Shown here piece by piece: positions 28,703 to 37,486 of a stretch of 64,000 bases of DNA. This stretch comes from Pantoea sp. WMus005 (GTDB lineage Bacteria; Pseudomonadota; Gammaproteobacteria; Enterobacterales; Enterobacteriaceae). Positions within the stretch are counted from its first letter, which is position 1, and each line of letters opens with the position of its first letter. Where the stretch lies: assembly GCF_013415305.1 (NCBI RefSeq), contig NZ_JACBXU010000007.1, positions 1 through 64,000 on the forward strand, given 5' to 3'. The translations under genes and the position numbers were made by a program. The notes below the pieces were generated by a model. The model had not been told where the DNA came from. It searched no databases and worked only from the letters and a program-made list of their open reading frames with translations.

Positions 28703-28876
28703 ATGATCGCGGTGAAACAGCGCCCACTGTTCAATTGGCTCTCCCGACTGACCGAAAAACTCGTAAAAGCAATGATGCTGGCCGGTGGAATGGGTATGTT
28801 GCCGATGCCCAGTTATGCTGCTGTTGTCGAAAGCCAGCGAGAGGAAGACGTTACCCTTGATGATAGCTACAGCTAA
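28703..28876 (+). CDS. Short exported peptide or truncated N-terminus
   Basis: A 57-residue frame starting MIAVKQRPLFNWLSRLTEKL with a signal-peptide-like hydrophobic stretch ending PMPSYAA, followed by 18 mostly acidic residues and a stop. It resembles the beginning of a large exported adhesin cut off soon after the signal peptide, but it could be a genuine small secreted peptide. The ribosome site is poor. A hairpin follows at 28919. Confidence 0.35.
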   Translation: MIAVKQRPLFNWLSRLTEKLVKAMMLAGGMGMLPMPSYAAVVESQREEDVTLDDSYS

Positions 28877-28918
28877 ATCAATGTAGGCCGTTCTTATATG
28901 CTGAAATGATCATGAAAA

Positions 28919-28938
28919 AGCCAGCGGCGACGCTGACT
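28919..28938 (+). terminator. Putative terminator hairpin
   Basis: AGCCAGCG-gcga-CGCTGACT forms an 8-bp stem with one mismatch and a 4-base loop, preceded by AAAA and followed by TTGT. It sits 43 bases after the short exported-peptide frame. Confidence 0.45.
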
Positions 28939-29060
28939 TTGTACTTGTCTTAATTTATCGGAAGTTACAAATACCTTATCGCTTGCAAGAGTCAATGGCA
29001 CAAACGTCATACCCCTACACCGATTATGGTTGAAAGCCACTATCGCACAAGTGGGGTGAT

Positions 29061-29339
29061 TCAAAAGCTCTTTAGCGATCCAGATAATAACGCGCAATGT
29101 TGCCCGGGGAATTTCTGCTTACGTGTGTGCGATTCTTTGAGTATCCGCACAGATTGAGAAGGATTACAGCTATCCACGCCAGACTGAAATGCATCGGGAA
29201 GATGAAATACGTGTGCAGCAACAAAATAATTACTGTAAATGTAAATAGATAATAAAAAAATCATCCCTGACATGATTGCGATTATCATTTTAAAAGGAAT
29301 GGTTAGTGATTTATCTTTTTTCCGCAGTTGCTTTCTCAC
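29061..29339 (-). CDS. Possible small membrane protein
   Basis: A 92-residue frame with GTG start preceded by AGAGG on the minus strand. Residues 15-40 form one hydrophobic segment (IPFKMIIAIMSGMIFLLSIY) after a Lys/Arg-rich start; the rest has no recognised motif. A second open frame (28894-29097) continues immediately downstream, so this may be a frameshifted longer gene. I do not recognise either part. Confidence 0.3.
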   Translation of the reverse strand: MRKQLRKKDKSLTIPFKMIIAIMSGMIFLLSIYIYSNYFVAAHVFHLPDAFQSGVDSCNPSQSVRILKESHTRKQKFPGQHCALLSGSLKSF

Positions 29340-29465
29340 AAAAACCTCTCAACGCTTAGCTGCCAGAAGGTAGCTTGGGCCTGCCATCATGCATCACAGA
29401 AAATCCGCGCATCTGAATTAACCCTTTAATTCGCAGGACGACTCACGCATGGGATGAATCAGCAG

Positions 29466-30101
29466 CTAAAATTTTGCAGACTCAATAACGCCCTTATAAA
29501 GCTCAAGCAAAGTCAGATCATTAATGAAGGCGTTAAAGGCCATATCACCACTTATCGAAAACTTCTTCATAACATTGTATTTATGTGCGTAAATTGTTTT
29601 AGTTGAAAGATTCAGGCGTTTAGCTGTCTGCCCCACGCTATACCCTTTCTTCAGAAAACTTAGCACCTGCAACTGGACTACTGTAATACGCGCAAAATCG
29701 CAATTCGAGCAATCCGTGGAGACAAATCCTCTAAAGTTTCCCTGTCTTACCAGCCAGAATCGGATAATTTTTTCAGAAATATCACGTACAGAATCAGTGC
29801 GCGGAATGATAAGCAAAGAGCGATAGCAAAGAGGCAAATGATCAGTAGTGATGTCTTCAATGCTTTCAACAAAAACCATTAAAATGCCACCAGGCTTCCG
29901 ATCCCGATAGGCAGGTTGACACATATAAAGGCGCCACTGTGCAACACTAATCAGTATAAAGTCCGCCTGACATAAATTTTTCGCGTCATAGGCAGGTAAG
30001 AATTCTACTGGCGTATCAGATAACAGTGCCTCTTCAATAATTTTGGAGATGCCCAGCCGAAAGAAGTAATTCTCATTTGTACAAACGACTTTAAAATCCA
30101 T
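29466..30101 (-). CDS. LuxR-type (RcsB/FimZ-like) transcriptional regulator
   Basis: A 211-residue protein. The N-terminal half resembles a degenerate receiver (MDFKVVCTNENYFFRLGISK; the phospho-Asp region is replaced by FILISVAQW), so phosphorylation is unlikely. The C-terminal HTH is LuxR type: VVQLQVLSFLKKGYSVGQTA then KRLNLSTKTIYAHKYNVMKK. The ATG at 30101 has AAGGGA before it; the one at 30116 adds five residues. Position suggests control of the adjacent adhesin, microcin or fimbrial genes. It is paired with an IprA-like regulator upstream. Confidence 0.75.
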   Translation of the reverse strand: MDFKVVCTNENYFFRLGISKIIEEALLSDTPVEFLPAYDAKNLCQADFILISVAQWRLYMCQPAYRDRKPGGILMVFVESIEDITTDHLPLCYRSLLIIPRTDSVRDISEKIIRFWLVRQGNFRGFVSTDCSNCDFARITVVQLQVLSFLKKGYSVGQTAKRLNLSTKTIYAHKYNVMKKFSISGDMAFNAFINDLTLLELYKGVIESAKF

Positions 30102-30137
30102 TTTTCCCTTAAGCATCTCAAAAGTTAAATAAATAAA

Positions 30138-30728
30138 TCAGGTGAATTTGCCATTTACCAAAGACAGCTCACCTTTATCTTTTAATTCTTTCAGCACTCT
30201 GCAAATGGAGCTTTTTGAAAGATGAGAACTATTTTCAATCAGGAAAAGAGCCGAAAATCGCTTCTTAAGATGAGGTGGCAATTTTCCCCAGCGGCCAATT
30301 AAAGAAATCACTTCATCATGTGAGTTATTCTTGGGCAGCTGAATGTAGTTCATCAGGTCTGAGTACTGACCAGACAGAATAGACATGGCATCGTTAAAGA
30401 GATCCTTCTCAAATACTAATCGCCAGAACACATCGTAATCGATGAAACTGACCTTCCCATAATCGATTCTTTCCAGATAGACAGGAGGTTCATCGAGTGC
30501 CGGAGTGACACCGACAACAAAGGGGGCCGACAGGATATTTAAAACCTTATTTTCGCTCTTTAGTTTCAGTAAGAAATCACCATCAAGAATGAACATAACC
30601 CGGCGTACATTATCTTTAGTAAGATGGTAACGACGCTTACCGCGTGAAATCTCATCTGGATTAGCAACCTGGGTATACCCGGCTAGCGCATCAATGATCC
30701 GCTCATGATTTTCAGTCACTCTATACAT
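30138..30728 (-). CDS. IprA/CRP-like winged-helix regulator
   Basis: A 196-residue protein with a cNMP-binding-like beta-barrel N-terminus (RRVMFILDGDFLLKLKSENK, FVVGVTPALDEPP) and a C-terminal winged helix (LSKSSICRVLKELKDKGELSLVNGKF). The layout matches the IprA-like group of HTH proteins found beside fimbrial and virulence genes in enterobacteria. The residues that bind cAMP in CRP are not evident. It is probably co-transcribed with the LuxR-type gene 36 bases downstream. Confidence 0.65.
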   Translation of the reverse strand: MYRVTENHERIIDALAGYTQVANPDEISRGKRRYHLTKDNVRRVMFILDGDFLLKLKSENKVLNILSAPFVVGVTPALDEPPVYLERIDYGKVSFIDYDVFWRLVFEKDLFNDAMSILSGQYSDLMNYIQLPKNNSHDEVISLIGRWGKLPPHLKKRFSALFLIENSSHLSKSSICRVLKELKDKGELSLVNGKFT

Positions 30729-30942
30729 AATAATTAACTCAATCTAACTGACACGAAGTTAGTGATTAGTAGAAAAATTAGCAAAAATCCGTTTGTTATA
30801 GTCTCTCTTTTTCGCCTGGTGTATTTCTGATCGCTGGCTTTTCCTCAAATGTAAGCCATAGAAGAGGTCGTTATTGGTTTTACCATAGTAAAACCATTGC
30901 GATAAAATTCAACACCACAAACATGCAAAAAGGAGGAGAATA

Positions 30943-31041
30943 ATGCCAACCAATGACATCAAAACCAGATATTTCACCGTTTTAAAGCCCTTTAATCAGT
31001 ACATCAAACTAATAAGTAGAGACTTATTGATAGTGTTATAA
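30943..31041 (+). CDS. Possible 32-residue small protein
   Basis: An ATG preceded by AAGGAGGAG at six-base spacing, one of the strongest ribosome sites in the window. It opens a 32-codon frame, MPTNDIKTRYFTVLKPFNQY and onward, ending at TAA 31039-31041. The C-terminal third is hydrophobic. No family is recognised. It could be a real small protein or a regulatory leader peptide. Confidence 0.4.
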   Translation: MPTNDIKTRYFTVLKPFNQYIKLISRDLLIVL

Positions 31042-31415
31042 CTTTTTTCTTAAAAAAGGAATCAATCATAACCATATGAACACAAATGTTATAAAACCAC
31101 GGTATTAAACAAGAAAATACAGTGTAACATTTGAAAAATTTGCAATATTATTCACATGACTATTCATAATATAATCATTGTTAATTTCTCCTTAAAAATA
31201 AAAGAACCATAATCTGATGGCATAAATTAAACCATATGATCCCCATAGCAGACATTTAAATCGCAAAGTTATTAGAATATAGTTTTATATTCTGTTTTTT
31301 TAAAAGATTTTAGGTTTAAAATCCAAACGAGTGAATTATTCTGAGTGGCTGGTTTTTACCTTTGATTGCATATGAAGCGCTCTTCGTCAGAACCCGACTA
31401 TTCTAAGGAAAGAAT

Positions 31416-31511
31416 ATGAATTACCTGAAAAACCCTCACACGACTGAGTGCGTATCATTTTTACTACCTGAAAACCATAGTAGCACTACCAATCAGGACA
31501 TCCGAAAATAA
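31416..31511 (+). CDS. Possible 31-residue small protein
   Basis: A 31-codon frame starting MNYLKNPHTTECVSF, with AAGGAA seven bases upstream of the ATG. No double-glycine leader and no known motif. It lies 246 bases before the first microcin-like gene and might be a leader peptide of that transcript. Confidence 0.3.
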   Translation: MNYLKNPHTTECVSFLLPENHSSTTNQDIRK

Positions 31512-31757
31512 CGCCAGAAATAATTTACTGGCAATGACGGTAAATTTACCCTACCTACCTAAATTACCATTAATGTAAATAACATGTAATGAGATAAAAC
31601 TTTCTCACCCATTAAAAATTACACCAAATATCGATTATGGATATTTTACTATTTTATTTTTTACGGTCACCGAATCTAATAGCGCCGTTCGCTTGGAGCG
31701 GCATTTTAAAAATTCAATACTGATAATCTGAACAACTGAATAATATTGGAGATATAA

Positions 31758-32075
31758 ATGAGAGAGTTAACATCTGTTGAAATGCAAAACGTTTCAGGCG
31801 CAGGTTTATTTGATTTTATTGGTTCGGTCGCAGTAGGTAGCGTTACTGGTATCACGTCTTTCGGTCTGAAGTGGGCTATGAGCGGCGGTAGCACTGGTGG
31901 CATTGCTGGTGCAGGCATTATCTCTGCCGGCGTCGGCCTGGTTGTCGGTGCCGTTGTTGGTCTGGTTGATGGTGCACTTTATGGCGCAGTCAATGGCTGG
32001 GACTCAACTGCGGGCTGGTTCAATCAGATTGTTGAAAACCAATTTGATGCCACTGCTCCGGTAATTAAAGCATAA
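31758..32075 (+). CDS. Class II microcin-like precursor with double-glycine leader
   Basis: A 105-residue peptide. The first 15 residues, MRELTSVEMQNVSGA, closely resemble the leader of microcin L and colicin V (MRE/TLT..E(L/M)..VSGG/A), so cleavage after Gly14-Ala15 is expected, leaving about 90 residues. The mature part is very rich in Gly, Ala and Val, with glycine-zipper hydrophobic stretches (GGIAGAGIISAGVGLVVGAV). It has no Cys, and its C-terminus lacks the serine-rich tail of siderophore-linked microcins. GGAG precedes the ATG. A C39-peptidase exporter system lies 6-9 kb downstream on the same strand. Confidence 0.75.
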   Translation: MRELTSVEMQNVSGAGLFDFIGSVAVGSVTGITSFGLKWAMSGGSTGGIAGAGIISAGVGLVVGAVVGLVDGALYGAVNGWDSTAGWFNQIVENQFDATAPVIKA

Positions 32076-32084
32076 GGAAGTACC

Positions 32085-32312
32085 ATGCGAGAATTAAACA
32101 CTAAAGAAATCGAAGGGGTTAGCGGCGGCTCACTTACCTCTTTAATTCTGGATTTTTTCAGGGGATTAGGTGACAGCTCAACGTCAACTGAGAAAACTGA
32201 ATGGGTTCGGCCGGACTCAGTGCCAGCAGCAAACCCAATAAGTGGTAACGCTTTTGGTATGGGTATTGTAGGTATTGTCGCCGCAGTCGCGTTCGGCATG
32301 CTAATTGTCTGA
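32085..32312 (+). CDS. Second double-glycine leader peptide, microcin-like
   Basis: A 75-residue peptide starting nine bases after the previous gene. MRELNTKEIEGVSGG is a second double-glycine leader, nearly the same as its neighbour. The predicted mature part (about 60 residues) begins SLTSLILDFFRGLGDSS and ends with a hydrophobic stretch (FGMGIVGIVAAVAFGMLIV). It may be a partner peptide of a two-peptide microcin. An immunity role is less likely because immunity proteins do not carry such leaders. AAGGAAG precedes the ATG. Confidence 0.7.
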   Translation: MRELNTKEIEGVSGGSLTSLILDFFRGLGDSSTSTEKTEWVRPDSVPAANPISGNAFGMGIVGIVAAVAFGMLIV

Positions 32313-32318
32313 TTTTCT

Positions 32319-32339
32319 GATAAGAGCGTCACCCTTATC
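32319..32339 (+). terminator. Weak hairpin between microcin-like genes and pilin gene
   Basis: GATAAG (32319-32324) and CTTATC (32334-32339) can pair around a 9-base loop just after the second peptide stop. It has no U-tract, so it is more likely an RNA stability or processing element than a full terminator. Confidence 0.3.
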
Positions 32340-32415
32340 GGCAGAATGAACGGCTGCATTTAAATGCACAAGTTCAAAAATAAAAATGTTAATTATTTTA
32401 TACAAAGGAAAGTAT

Positions 32416-32946
32416 ATGAAAAAGGTATCTATGGTTGCTATGGGTCTGCTGCTGGCTGCAGCTCAGGTTAATGCAGCAGAAGCTTCAGATGGCACCATTA
32501 ACTTCACCGGCACCATTGCATCTCAGACCTGTACCGTAAGCGTTAACGGCGCAGGCAGCACTGCCACCGTTACCTTGCCAAAAGTTGCTGCTGGTGTCCT
32601 GGACGCGGCTGGTTCTGTTGCGGGCAACACCCGTTTCACTCTGTCACTGAGCGATTGCTCGGCCCAAACAGGTAATGTTTACGCTTACTTTGAGCAGGGC
32701 GCTGGTGTTAATGCAAATGGTCGTCTGACTAATACCGGAACGGCAACGGGTGTTGATCTGCAACTGCTGGACAGTGCTAATGTGGCCATCAATGCAGGTA
32801 GCACTGAGCAGTCTACTGCACCTAAAACTGTGGCTCTGACAGCGGGTGCAGGGACTTTGTCGTACTCAGCTCAATACTACGCTACTGCACCTGCAACAGC
32901 GGGTAGTGTTGCATCAACAGTAAATTATTCAATCAATTACCTGTAA
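32416..32946 (+). CDS. Major fimbrial subunit (type 1 pilin family)
   Basis: A 176-residue exported pilin. The signal peptide (residues 1-20, ending QVNA) is followed by the typical pilin start, GTINFTGTIASQTCTV, with the first Cys of the fold; the second Cys lies in LSDCSAQTG. The C-terminal donor strand region ends with the penultimate Tyr (VNYSINYL). It is assembled at the outer membrane by donor-strand exchange. AAAGGAA lies before the ATG at 32416; the earlier ATG at 32386 would put ten residues before the signal peptide. First gene of a four-gene fimbrial operon. Confidence 0.9.
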   Translation: MKKVSMVAMGLLLAAAQVNAAEASDGTINFTGTIASQTCTVSVNGAGSTATVTLPKVAAGVLDAAGSVAGNTRFTLSLSDCSAQTGNVYAYFEQGAGVNANGRLTNTGTATGVDLQLLDSANVAINAGSTEQSTAPKTVALTAGAGTLSYSAQYYATAPATAGSVASTVNYSINYL

Positions 32947-32954
32947 TTGATTAG

Positions 32955-32975
32955 GGTGGGGGCAATGCCCTCACC
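32955..32975 (+). terminator. Attenuator-like hairpin after the pilin gene
   Basis: GGTGGGGGC-aat-GCCCTCACC forms a 9-bp stem with one mismatch, followed by TCTCTTCCTCTTC. It sits eight bases after the pilin stop. Partial terminators here commonly keep pilin expression higher than chaperone and usher. Confidence 0.5.
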
Positions 32976-33006
32976 TCTCTTCCTCTTCATCATTCCTGTT
33001 AAAATC

Positions 33007-33744
33007 ATGAAAAAAAAAAGCGTTAACTTTCTACTATCCTGCCTGCTAACCTGTGCAATGACGTCGTCTGCATTTGCCAGCGTGACGATTATTGGCACCC
33101 GGGTAATCTATCCAGCTTCTGATAAAGAGGTTACCGTTCGACTTGATAACCGGGGTGATCAGCCCGCGCTGGTCCAGGCATGGATTGACAGCGGAAATCA
33201 AAATGAAGCCGTAGATAAAATTGATGTTCCCTTTGTTTTACTTCCCCCTGTTTTCCGCATGGAGGCTAATAAAGGGCAAACGTTACGCATTGTATTTACT
33301 GGTGCCAACCTGCCCGCCGACAAAGAGTCTGTTTTCTGGCTTAACGTTCTGGATATCCCCCCTCGTGATAAAAGTCTGTCTAATCAGAATCAGTTGCAAA
33401 TGGCGATCCGAAGTCGTATCAAAATATTCTATCGCCCGGTTCAGTTCGATACAGCGCAGGCTAATAAAGCTGCGTCAGGACTGGTGTGGCGTCATGGACA
33501 AAAAATTAACACCCTTTCCGCAATGAACAACTCACCCTTCTACGTTAACGTCTCACAGGTTAATGCAGAAGATAACACGGGCCATAAATTAGTCAGTGAA
33601 AAAGGTGAAATGCTGGCACCAGGTGAGACAAAAGAATTCCTGATAAAAGGCATGAACTCAAGTCAGATAAAAACAACATTTAACTATCAGTATCTGGACG
33701 ATTTTGGTGCTGCACGTAAGGTTGAAACTAAAATAAACGAATAA
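33007..33744 (+). CDS. Periplasmic fimbrial chaperone (PapD-like)
   Basis: A 245-residue protein with a signal peptide (residues 1-23, ending SSAFA) and two immunoglobulin-like domains. Key residues are visible: an Arg in the first strand (GTRVIYPASDKEVTVRLDN), the F1-A1 alternating strand MAIRSRIKIFYRP with its Lys, and the FWLNVLDIPP motif. It carries pilins to the usher. I chose the ATG at 33007, which begins the signal peptide; the frame is open from 32947. Confidence 0.9.
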   Translation: MKKKSVNFLLSCLLTCAMTSSAFASVTIIGTRVIYPASDKEVTVRLDNRGDQPALVQAWIDSGNQNEAVDKIDVPFVLLPPVFRMEANKGQTLRIVFTGANLPADKESVFWLNVLDIPPRDKSLSNQNQLQMAIRSRIKIFYRPVQFDTAQANKAASGLVWRHGQKINTLSAMNNSPFYVNVSQVNAEDNTGHKLVSEKGEMLAPGETKEFLIKGMNSSQIKTTFNYQYLDDFGAARKVETKINE

Positions 33745-33770
33745 CTTTTGGTAATTAACCAGGGGAAGTT

Positions 33771-36356
33771 ATGATGGCAAGGAAGATCCGTTCAAATAAA
33801 CCAAATGGCAGAGTTTTATATCGATCATTCATGGCGCTCTTTTTGGCCGCAGCAACCCAATCCGCGTTTGCTGAGAATGCTTATGATTTTGACGAATCCT
33901 TTGTAAAAAATTTGCCTGGGGTAAAAGTAGATGTTGCCCGCTATGCAACAGGTAACCCCATTGATCCCGGCGTTTATACGCTGGATATTTTTTTAAATGG
34001 TCGTCAAATCAGTCGTGAAAATGTTCAGGTTGTACGTGAAGGAACAGGTACTAAGGCCTGTCTTTCCTATGACCTGGTAAAAAGCCTCTCAATCAAAGAC
34101 ACCGTTTTCAGTTCTGAACAAGCTGAGGAATTACGTTCGGGTAAACAGTGTATATCCCTTGAAGAAGTGGTCAGAGAAAGTCATGCTGCAATTAACTCTG
34201 CGGATATGCAGATGGACATATCCATTCCACAGATATACCTCCTGCGTTCAGCACGTGGTTATGTCGCACCCGAATTCTGGGATAAAGGTGAAACGGCATT
34301 TACACTCAACTATGACACTAACTATTACCGTTCTGTTAACGACGGTCGTGAATATGATTCTTTTTATGGCAGAGCGCTGGCAGGCTTTAACCTGGGTGGC
34401 TGGATGTTCCGCCATGACGGCTCATTAAGCTGGCGACGCCAGCAAGGTGATGAATCACATAATTATAATGCAATTAACACCTATGTTCAGCGTGATATCC
34501 CGCAACTGAAGTCACGTCTGCTCTTAGGTGAAGGAAACACCAGTGGCGAACTCTTCGATACTCTCTCATTTCGCGGTGCGCAAATATCGACAGTTGATCA
34601 AATGTGGCCTGATTCGCAACGGGGTTACGCACCTGAGATTCGGGGTGTTGCCCGTACCAGTGCTCAGGTAACCGTCTCGCAAAACGGCAGTAAAATTTAT
34701 GAGACAACGGTATCACCGGGTCCTTTTAACATTACCGATCTCTACCCTACCGGTTACGGTGGTGATTTAGATGTTATGGTAAAAGAAGCGGATGGCAGCG
34801 AAACACGTTTTTCTGTGCCCTATGCAGCCATGACAAGACTGAAACGTCCCGGTATGACGTTTTATTCTGTGACGGGTGGTGTATCGCGTAAAGATAATAT
34901 GGCCTATACGCCTTCTGTTTATCAGGGCACCATCCAACATGGTTTTACCAACAGTCTGACGGGCTATACCGGTATCCTGGGATCAGATAACTACATATCG
35001 GCGCTGCTAGGCGGTGCATTTGGTTTACCCATAGGAGCCATCTCTCTTGATGTCACCGGGGCTCAGACCAAATATGGCAATGAGAAAAAGCAGGGCGTGA
35101 GCTATCGCGCAACTTACAGTAAAAAAGTACCCCAGACTGATACGAACTTTACACTCGCCGCGTATCGATTTTCATCTTCCGGCTATTACAGCTATGACAA
35201 TGCTTTGCAAATTAATAATTATTACAAGAAGAAAAAAAATGATGGAATAAATTATCTATCCCGTCCTAAACAACGCTTTTCATTGACTGCCAGCCAAAAT
35301 TTTGGAGATTCATATGGGAATATCTATCTTACTGGTTTCGTTCAAAATTACTGGGAAAGTGTCGGTACAAACACCCAGTTTCAATTAGGCTATAATAATA
35401 GAGTTGGTCGCGTATCCTATACATTATCAGCAAACCGATTATTATATTCAACAGGCGGGCACGATACCCAACTCTCATTGGACCTCTCAATACCACTTGG
35501 TAGCGAAAGTAAAAATTATGTAACAGCAAGTGCCACGCATAATAAAGAAGGCGTGACGGCACAAACCGCCGTTAACGGTGTCCTGGGTGAATATGACCAA
35601 TACAGTTATAACGTAGGTGCCGCACGCGACATTGATAATAAAAAATCAGGTTCAGTAAGTGGACAATATCGTTCGCCTTACAGCATGTTGACAGCGTCAT
35701 ATACCCAGGGAGAGAACTACTATTCTGCTTCTGGCGGCGCCAGCGGAGCCGTGGTTGCCCTGCCTGATGGCATTAACTTTAGTGCTTATCAGTCGACTAC
35801 ATATGCCGTGGTGACAGCAGATGATGCTGAAGGTGCAAGGGTACTCGGTTATCCAAATATAGTATTAAACGGAAGCGGCAGAGCAGTAGTACCCAATCTG
35901 AATCCGTACAGAATAAATGAGCTGGCGATTGATCCTAAGGGTATTCCGCTTGACGTTGAGCTGGAATCAACCCAACAGCGTGTTATTCCGGTTGAAGGTG
36001 CAGTGGTCAGACTGGATTATAAAACCACTAAGGGGAAACCACTATTAATAAGGGCGAATCAGCCTGATGGTAATGCATTACCTTTTGGTGCGTCAGTGAA
36101 TGATGAAAATGGCAATCTGGTGACGACGGTTTCACAGGGTGGCCAGATTTACGTCAGAATAAACAAAGATGTCAGTCGTCTTCATGTTTCATGGGGGAAA
36201 GCGCGAAATGATAATTGCCTGGTTAACCTTGAGTCTGGATCAATTCAGTCCAGTGACAATAAAACACTGGCAAGACTGACGACAACCTGCAGCAATGACC
36301 CAATGCAGCCAGTTCGTTACGCTTCCAATACCGATAATAAAGATAATCAGGGTTAA
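33771..36356 (+). CDS. Outer-membrane fimbrial usher (FimD/PapC family)
   Basis: An 861-residue usher with signal peptide (cleavage after SAFA, about residue 34), N-terminal chaperone-binding domain (YDFDESFVKNLPGVKVDVARY), a 24-strand barrel with plug, and C-terminal domains ending with a Cys pair (NDNCLVNLESG and TTCSNDP). The conserved GRALAGFNLGGW and GYAPEIRGVARTSAQVTV blocks are present. It forms the pore for pilus assembly. GGGGAAG precedes the ATG. Composition is more AT-rich than core genes. Confidence 0.93.
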   Translation: MMARKIRSNKPNGRVLYRSFMALFLAAATQSAFAENAYDFDESFVKNLPGVKVDVARYATGNPIDPGVYTLDIFLNGRQISRENVQVVREGTGTKACLSYDLVKSLSIKDTVFSSEQAEELRSGKQCISLEEVVRESHAAINSADMQMDISIPQIYLLRSARGYVAPEFWDKGETAFTLNYDTNYYRSVNDGREYDSFYGRALAGFNLGGWMFRHDGSLSWRRQQGDESHNYNAINTYVQRDIPQLKSRLLLGEGNTSGELFDTLSFRGAQISTVDQMWPDSQRGYAPEIRGVARTSAQVTVSQNGSKIYETTVSPGPFNITDLYPTGYGGDLDVMVKEADGSETRFSVPYAAMTRLKRPGMTFYSVTGGVSRKDNMAYTPSVYQGTIQHGFTNSLTGYTGILGSDNYISALLGGAFGLPIGAISLDVTGAQTKYGNEKKQGVSYRATYSKKVPQTDTNFTLAAYRFSSSGYYSYDNALQINNYYKKKKNDGINYLSRPKQRFSLTASQNFGDSYGNIYLTGFVQNYWESVGTNTQFQLGYNNRVGRVSYTLSANRLLYSTGGHDTQLSLDLSIPLGSESKNYVTASATHNKEGVTAQTAVNGVLGEYDQYSYNVGAARDIDNKKSGSVSGQYRSPYSMLTASYTQGENYYSASGGASGAVVALPDGINFSAYQSTTYAVVTADDAEGARVLGYPNIVLNGSGRAVVPNLNPYRINELAIDPKGIPLDVELESTQQRVIPVEGAVVRLDYKTTKGKPLLIRANQPDGNALPFGASVNDENGNLVTTVSQGGQIYVRINKDVSRLHVSWGKARNDNCLVNLESGSIQSSDNKTLARLTTTCSNDPMQPVRYASNTDNKDNQG

Positions 36357-36368
36357 TGAGGTGACATC

Positions 36369-37430
36369 ATGTGTTTACTATCAGGAAAGAAAATAATGCG
36401 ACTCACTGGCTCTGTTTTATTAACAATAAGTCTGATGCTGATGACTATTTTTAACGTTAATGCTGCGGGCACATCAACCGATGTGACATTGACGTGTAAA
36501 ATGACGACCACGCGTTCGTTGATTGACGTGAAATCATTAGGCATCAACATTTCAGCCGCTGTGCCGGTGGGCACAATTGTTTATAGCGGCACAGCAACGG
36601 CTAACTTCCAATGCGCGCTGAGCAATTTGCAGCAGTATGCAGCTGGGTTGATCGGCGAAGTTTATTTTAAACGTAAGGCGATACCAGAGAATGCTCTCGG
36701 CTATGGATTAACACTCTATACCGGCTATGGTGGTGAGATGGGTACCGAAGTAGCAAGTATTCCAACCGGTATAAAGATTAGCACATATGCTTTAACCAGC
36801 GGTGGAACCATCGGTGCCTATACGGAGGTCTCTCTGAACGTACCTTATCAAATTGTAAAGACATCCAATACTATGACGCCATCGACTTACCTCAAAAGCT
36901 ATGTGAACCCATTTGATGTTGGTTCGTTAGTAAAAGGTACCGATGAGACCTTTAACTTCACCAATATCAAAACAGGTTTCACTGTAAAAGATCAGACCTG
37001 CTCAGTCGCGGGTAATACCAATCTACCAGTACCATTGGGCAGCTACACCACCAACCCCAGCAGTGGCTTAGGCTCAGGAATAGGCCAGACCAGCGCTACG
37101 ACAGCGTTTAATATTCGGCTGAACTGTGAGGCTCTGCTATCAGGGACATTTGACGTTATGATGCAGCTCGATGGTGATGCGTCCAGTGGACTCTCAGAGG
37201 CTGGCGTGGTCGCGCTTAATACAACTTCGACGGCCAGTGGTGTCGGGGTACAAATTCTTAATGAAAATCAGCAACCAATTGCACTCGCAACACCGTTTAA
37301 CATTGCGAGTTACCCACTCTCATCTGCTTTAATCACGGTGCCCCTCTATGCGCGTTATTATCAGACAGCAGCGAAAATAAATCCTGGCACAGCAAATGCG
37401 GTAGCGACATACACGCTTAGTTACCAGTAA
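36369..37430 (+). CDS. Fimbrial tip adhesin
   Basis: A 353-residue protein with a signal peptide (ending FNVNA), an N-terminal lectin-like region, and a C-terminal pilin domain starting near residue 200 (FTVKDQTCSVAGNTNLPVPL) with a second Cys (LNCEALLSG) and an ending similar to pilins (AVATYTLSYQ). Two-domain layout and last position in the operon mark it as the adhesin. The receptor is unknown. Two starts are possible: 36369 (GAGGTG ahead) or 36396 (AGGAAAG ahead); the latter gives a shorter signal peptide. Confidence 0.85.
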   Translation: MCLLSGKKIMRLTGSVLLTISLMLMTIFNVNAAGTSTDVTLTCKMTTTRSLIDVKSLGINISAAVPVGTIVYSGTATANFQCALSNLQQYAAGLIGEVYFKRKAIPENALGYGLTLYTGYGGEMGTEVASIPTGIKISTYALTSGGTIGAYTEVSLNVPYQIVKTSNTMTPSTYLKSYVNPFDVGSLVKGTDETFNFTNIKTGFTVKDQTCSVAGNTNLPVPLGSYTTNPSSGLGSGIGQTSATTAFNIRLNCEALLSGTFDVMMQLDGDASSGLSEAGVVALNTTSTASGVGVQILNENQQPIALATPFNIASYPLSSALITVPLYARYYQTAAKINPGTANAVATYTLSYQ

Positions 37431-37434
37431 TTAG

Positions 37435-37458
37435 CAGGGCTCTGCAGAGCCCTTCTTC
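37435..37458 (+). terminator. Terminator after the fimbrial operon
   Basis: AGGGCTCTGCAGAGCCCT (37436-37453) is a perfect 18-bp palindrome followed by TCTT and an AT-rich stretch. It lies six bases after the adhesin stop and probably ends most fimbrial transcripts. Confidence 0.6.
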
Positions 37459-37486
37459 AAATTTTATCTACAGAAAAGGATTGTCT

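Larger units (their letters stand above)
30729..31757. other. Long AT-rich region with two tiny ORFs
   Basis: About 1 kb between the leftward regulators and the rightward microcin-like genes. It must contain divergent promoters. Two short frames with good ribosome sites (30943 and 31416) are listed separately. No tRNA or other structured RNA is recognised. Confidence 0.5.

Noticed and set aside
28894..29097. Minus-strand 67-codon frame
   Set aside because: It might be the second half of a frameshifted gene with 29061-29339, but neither part matches a known family, so I did not join them.
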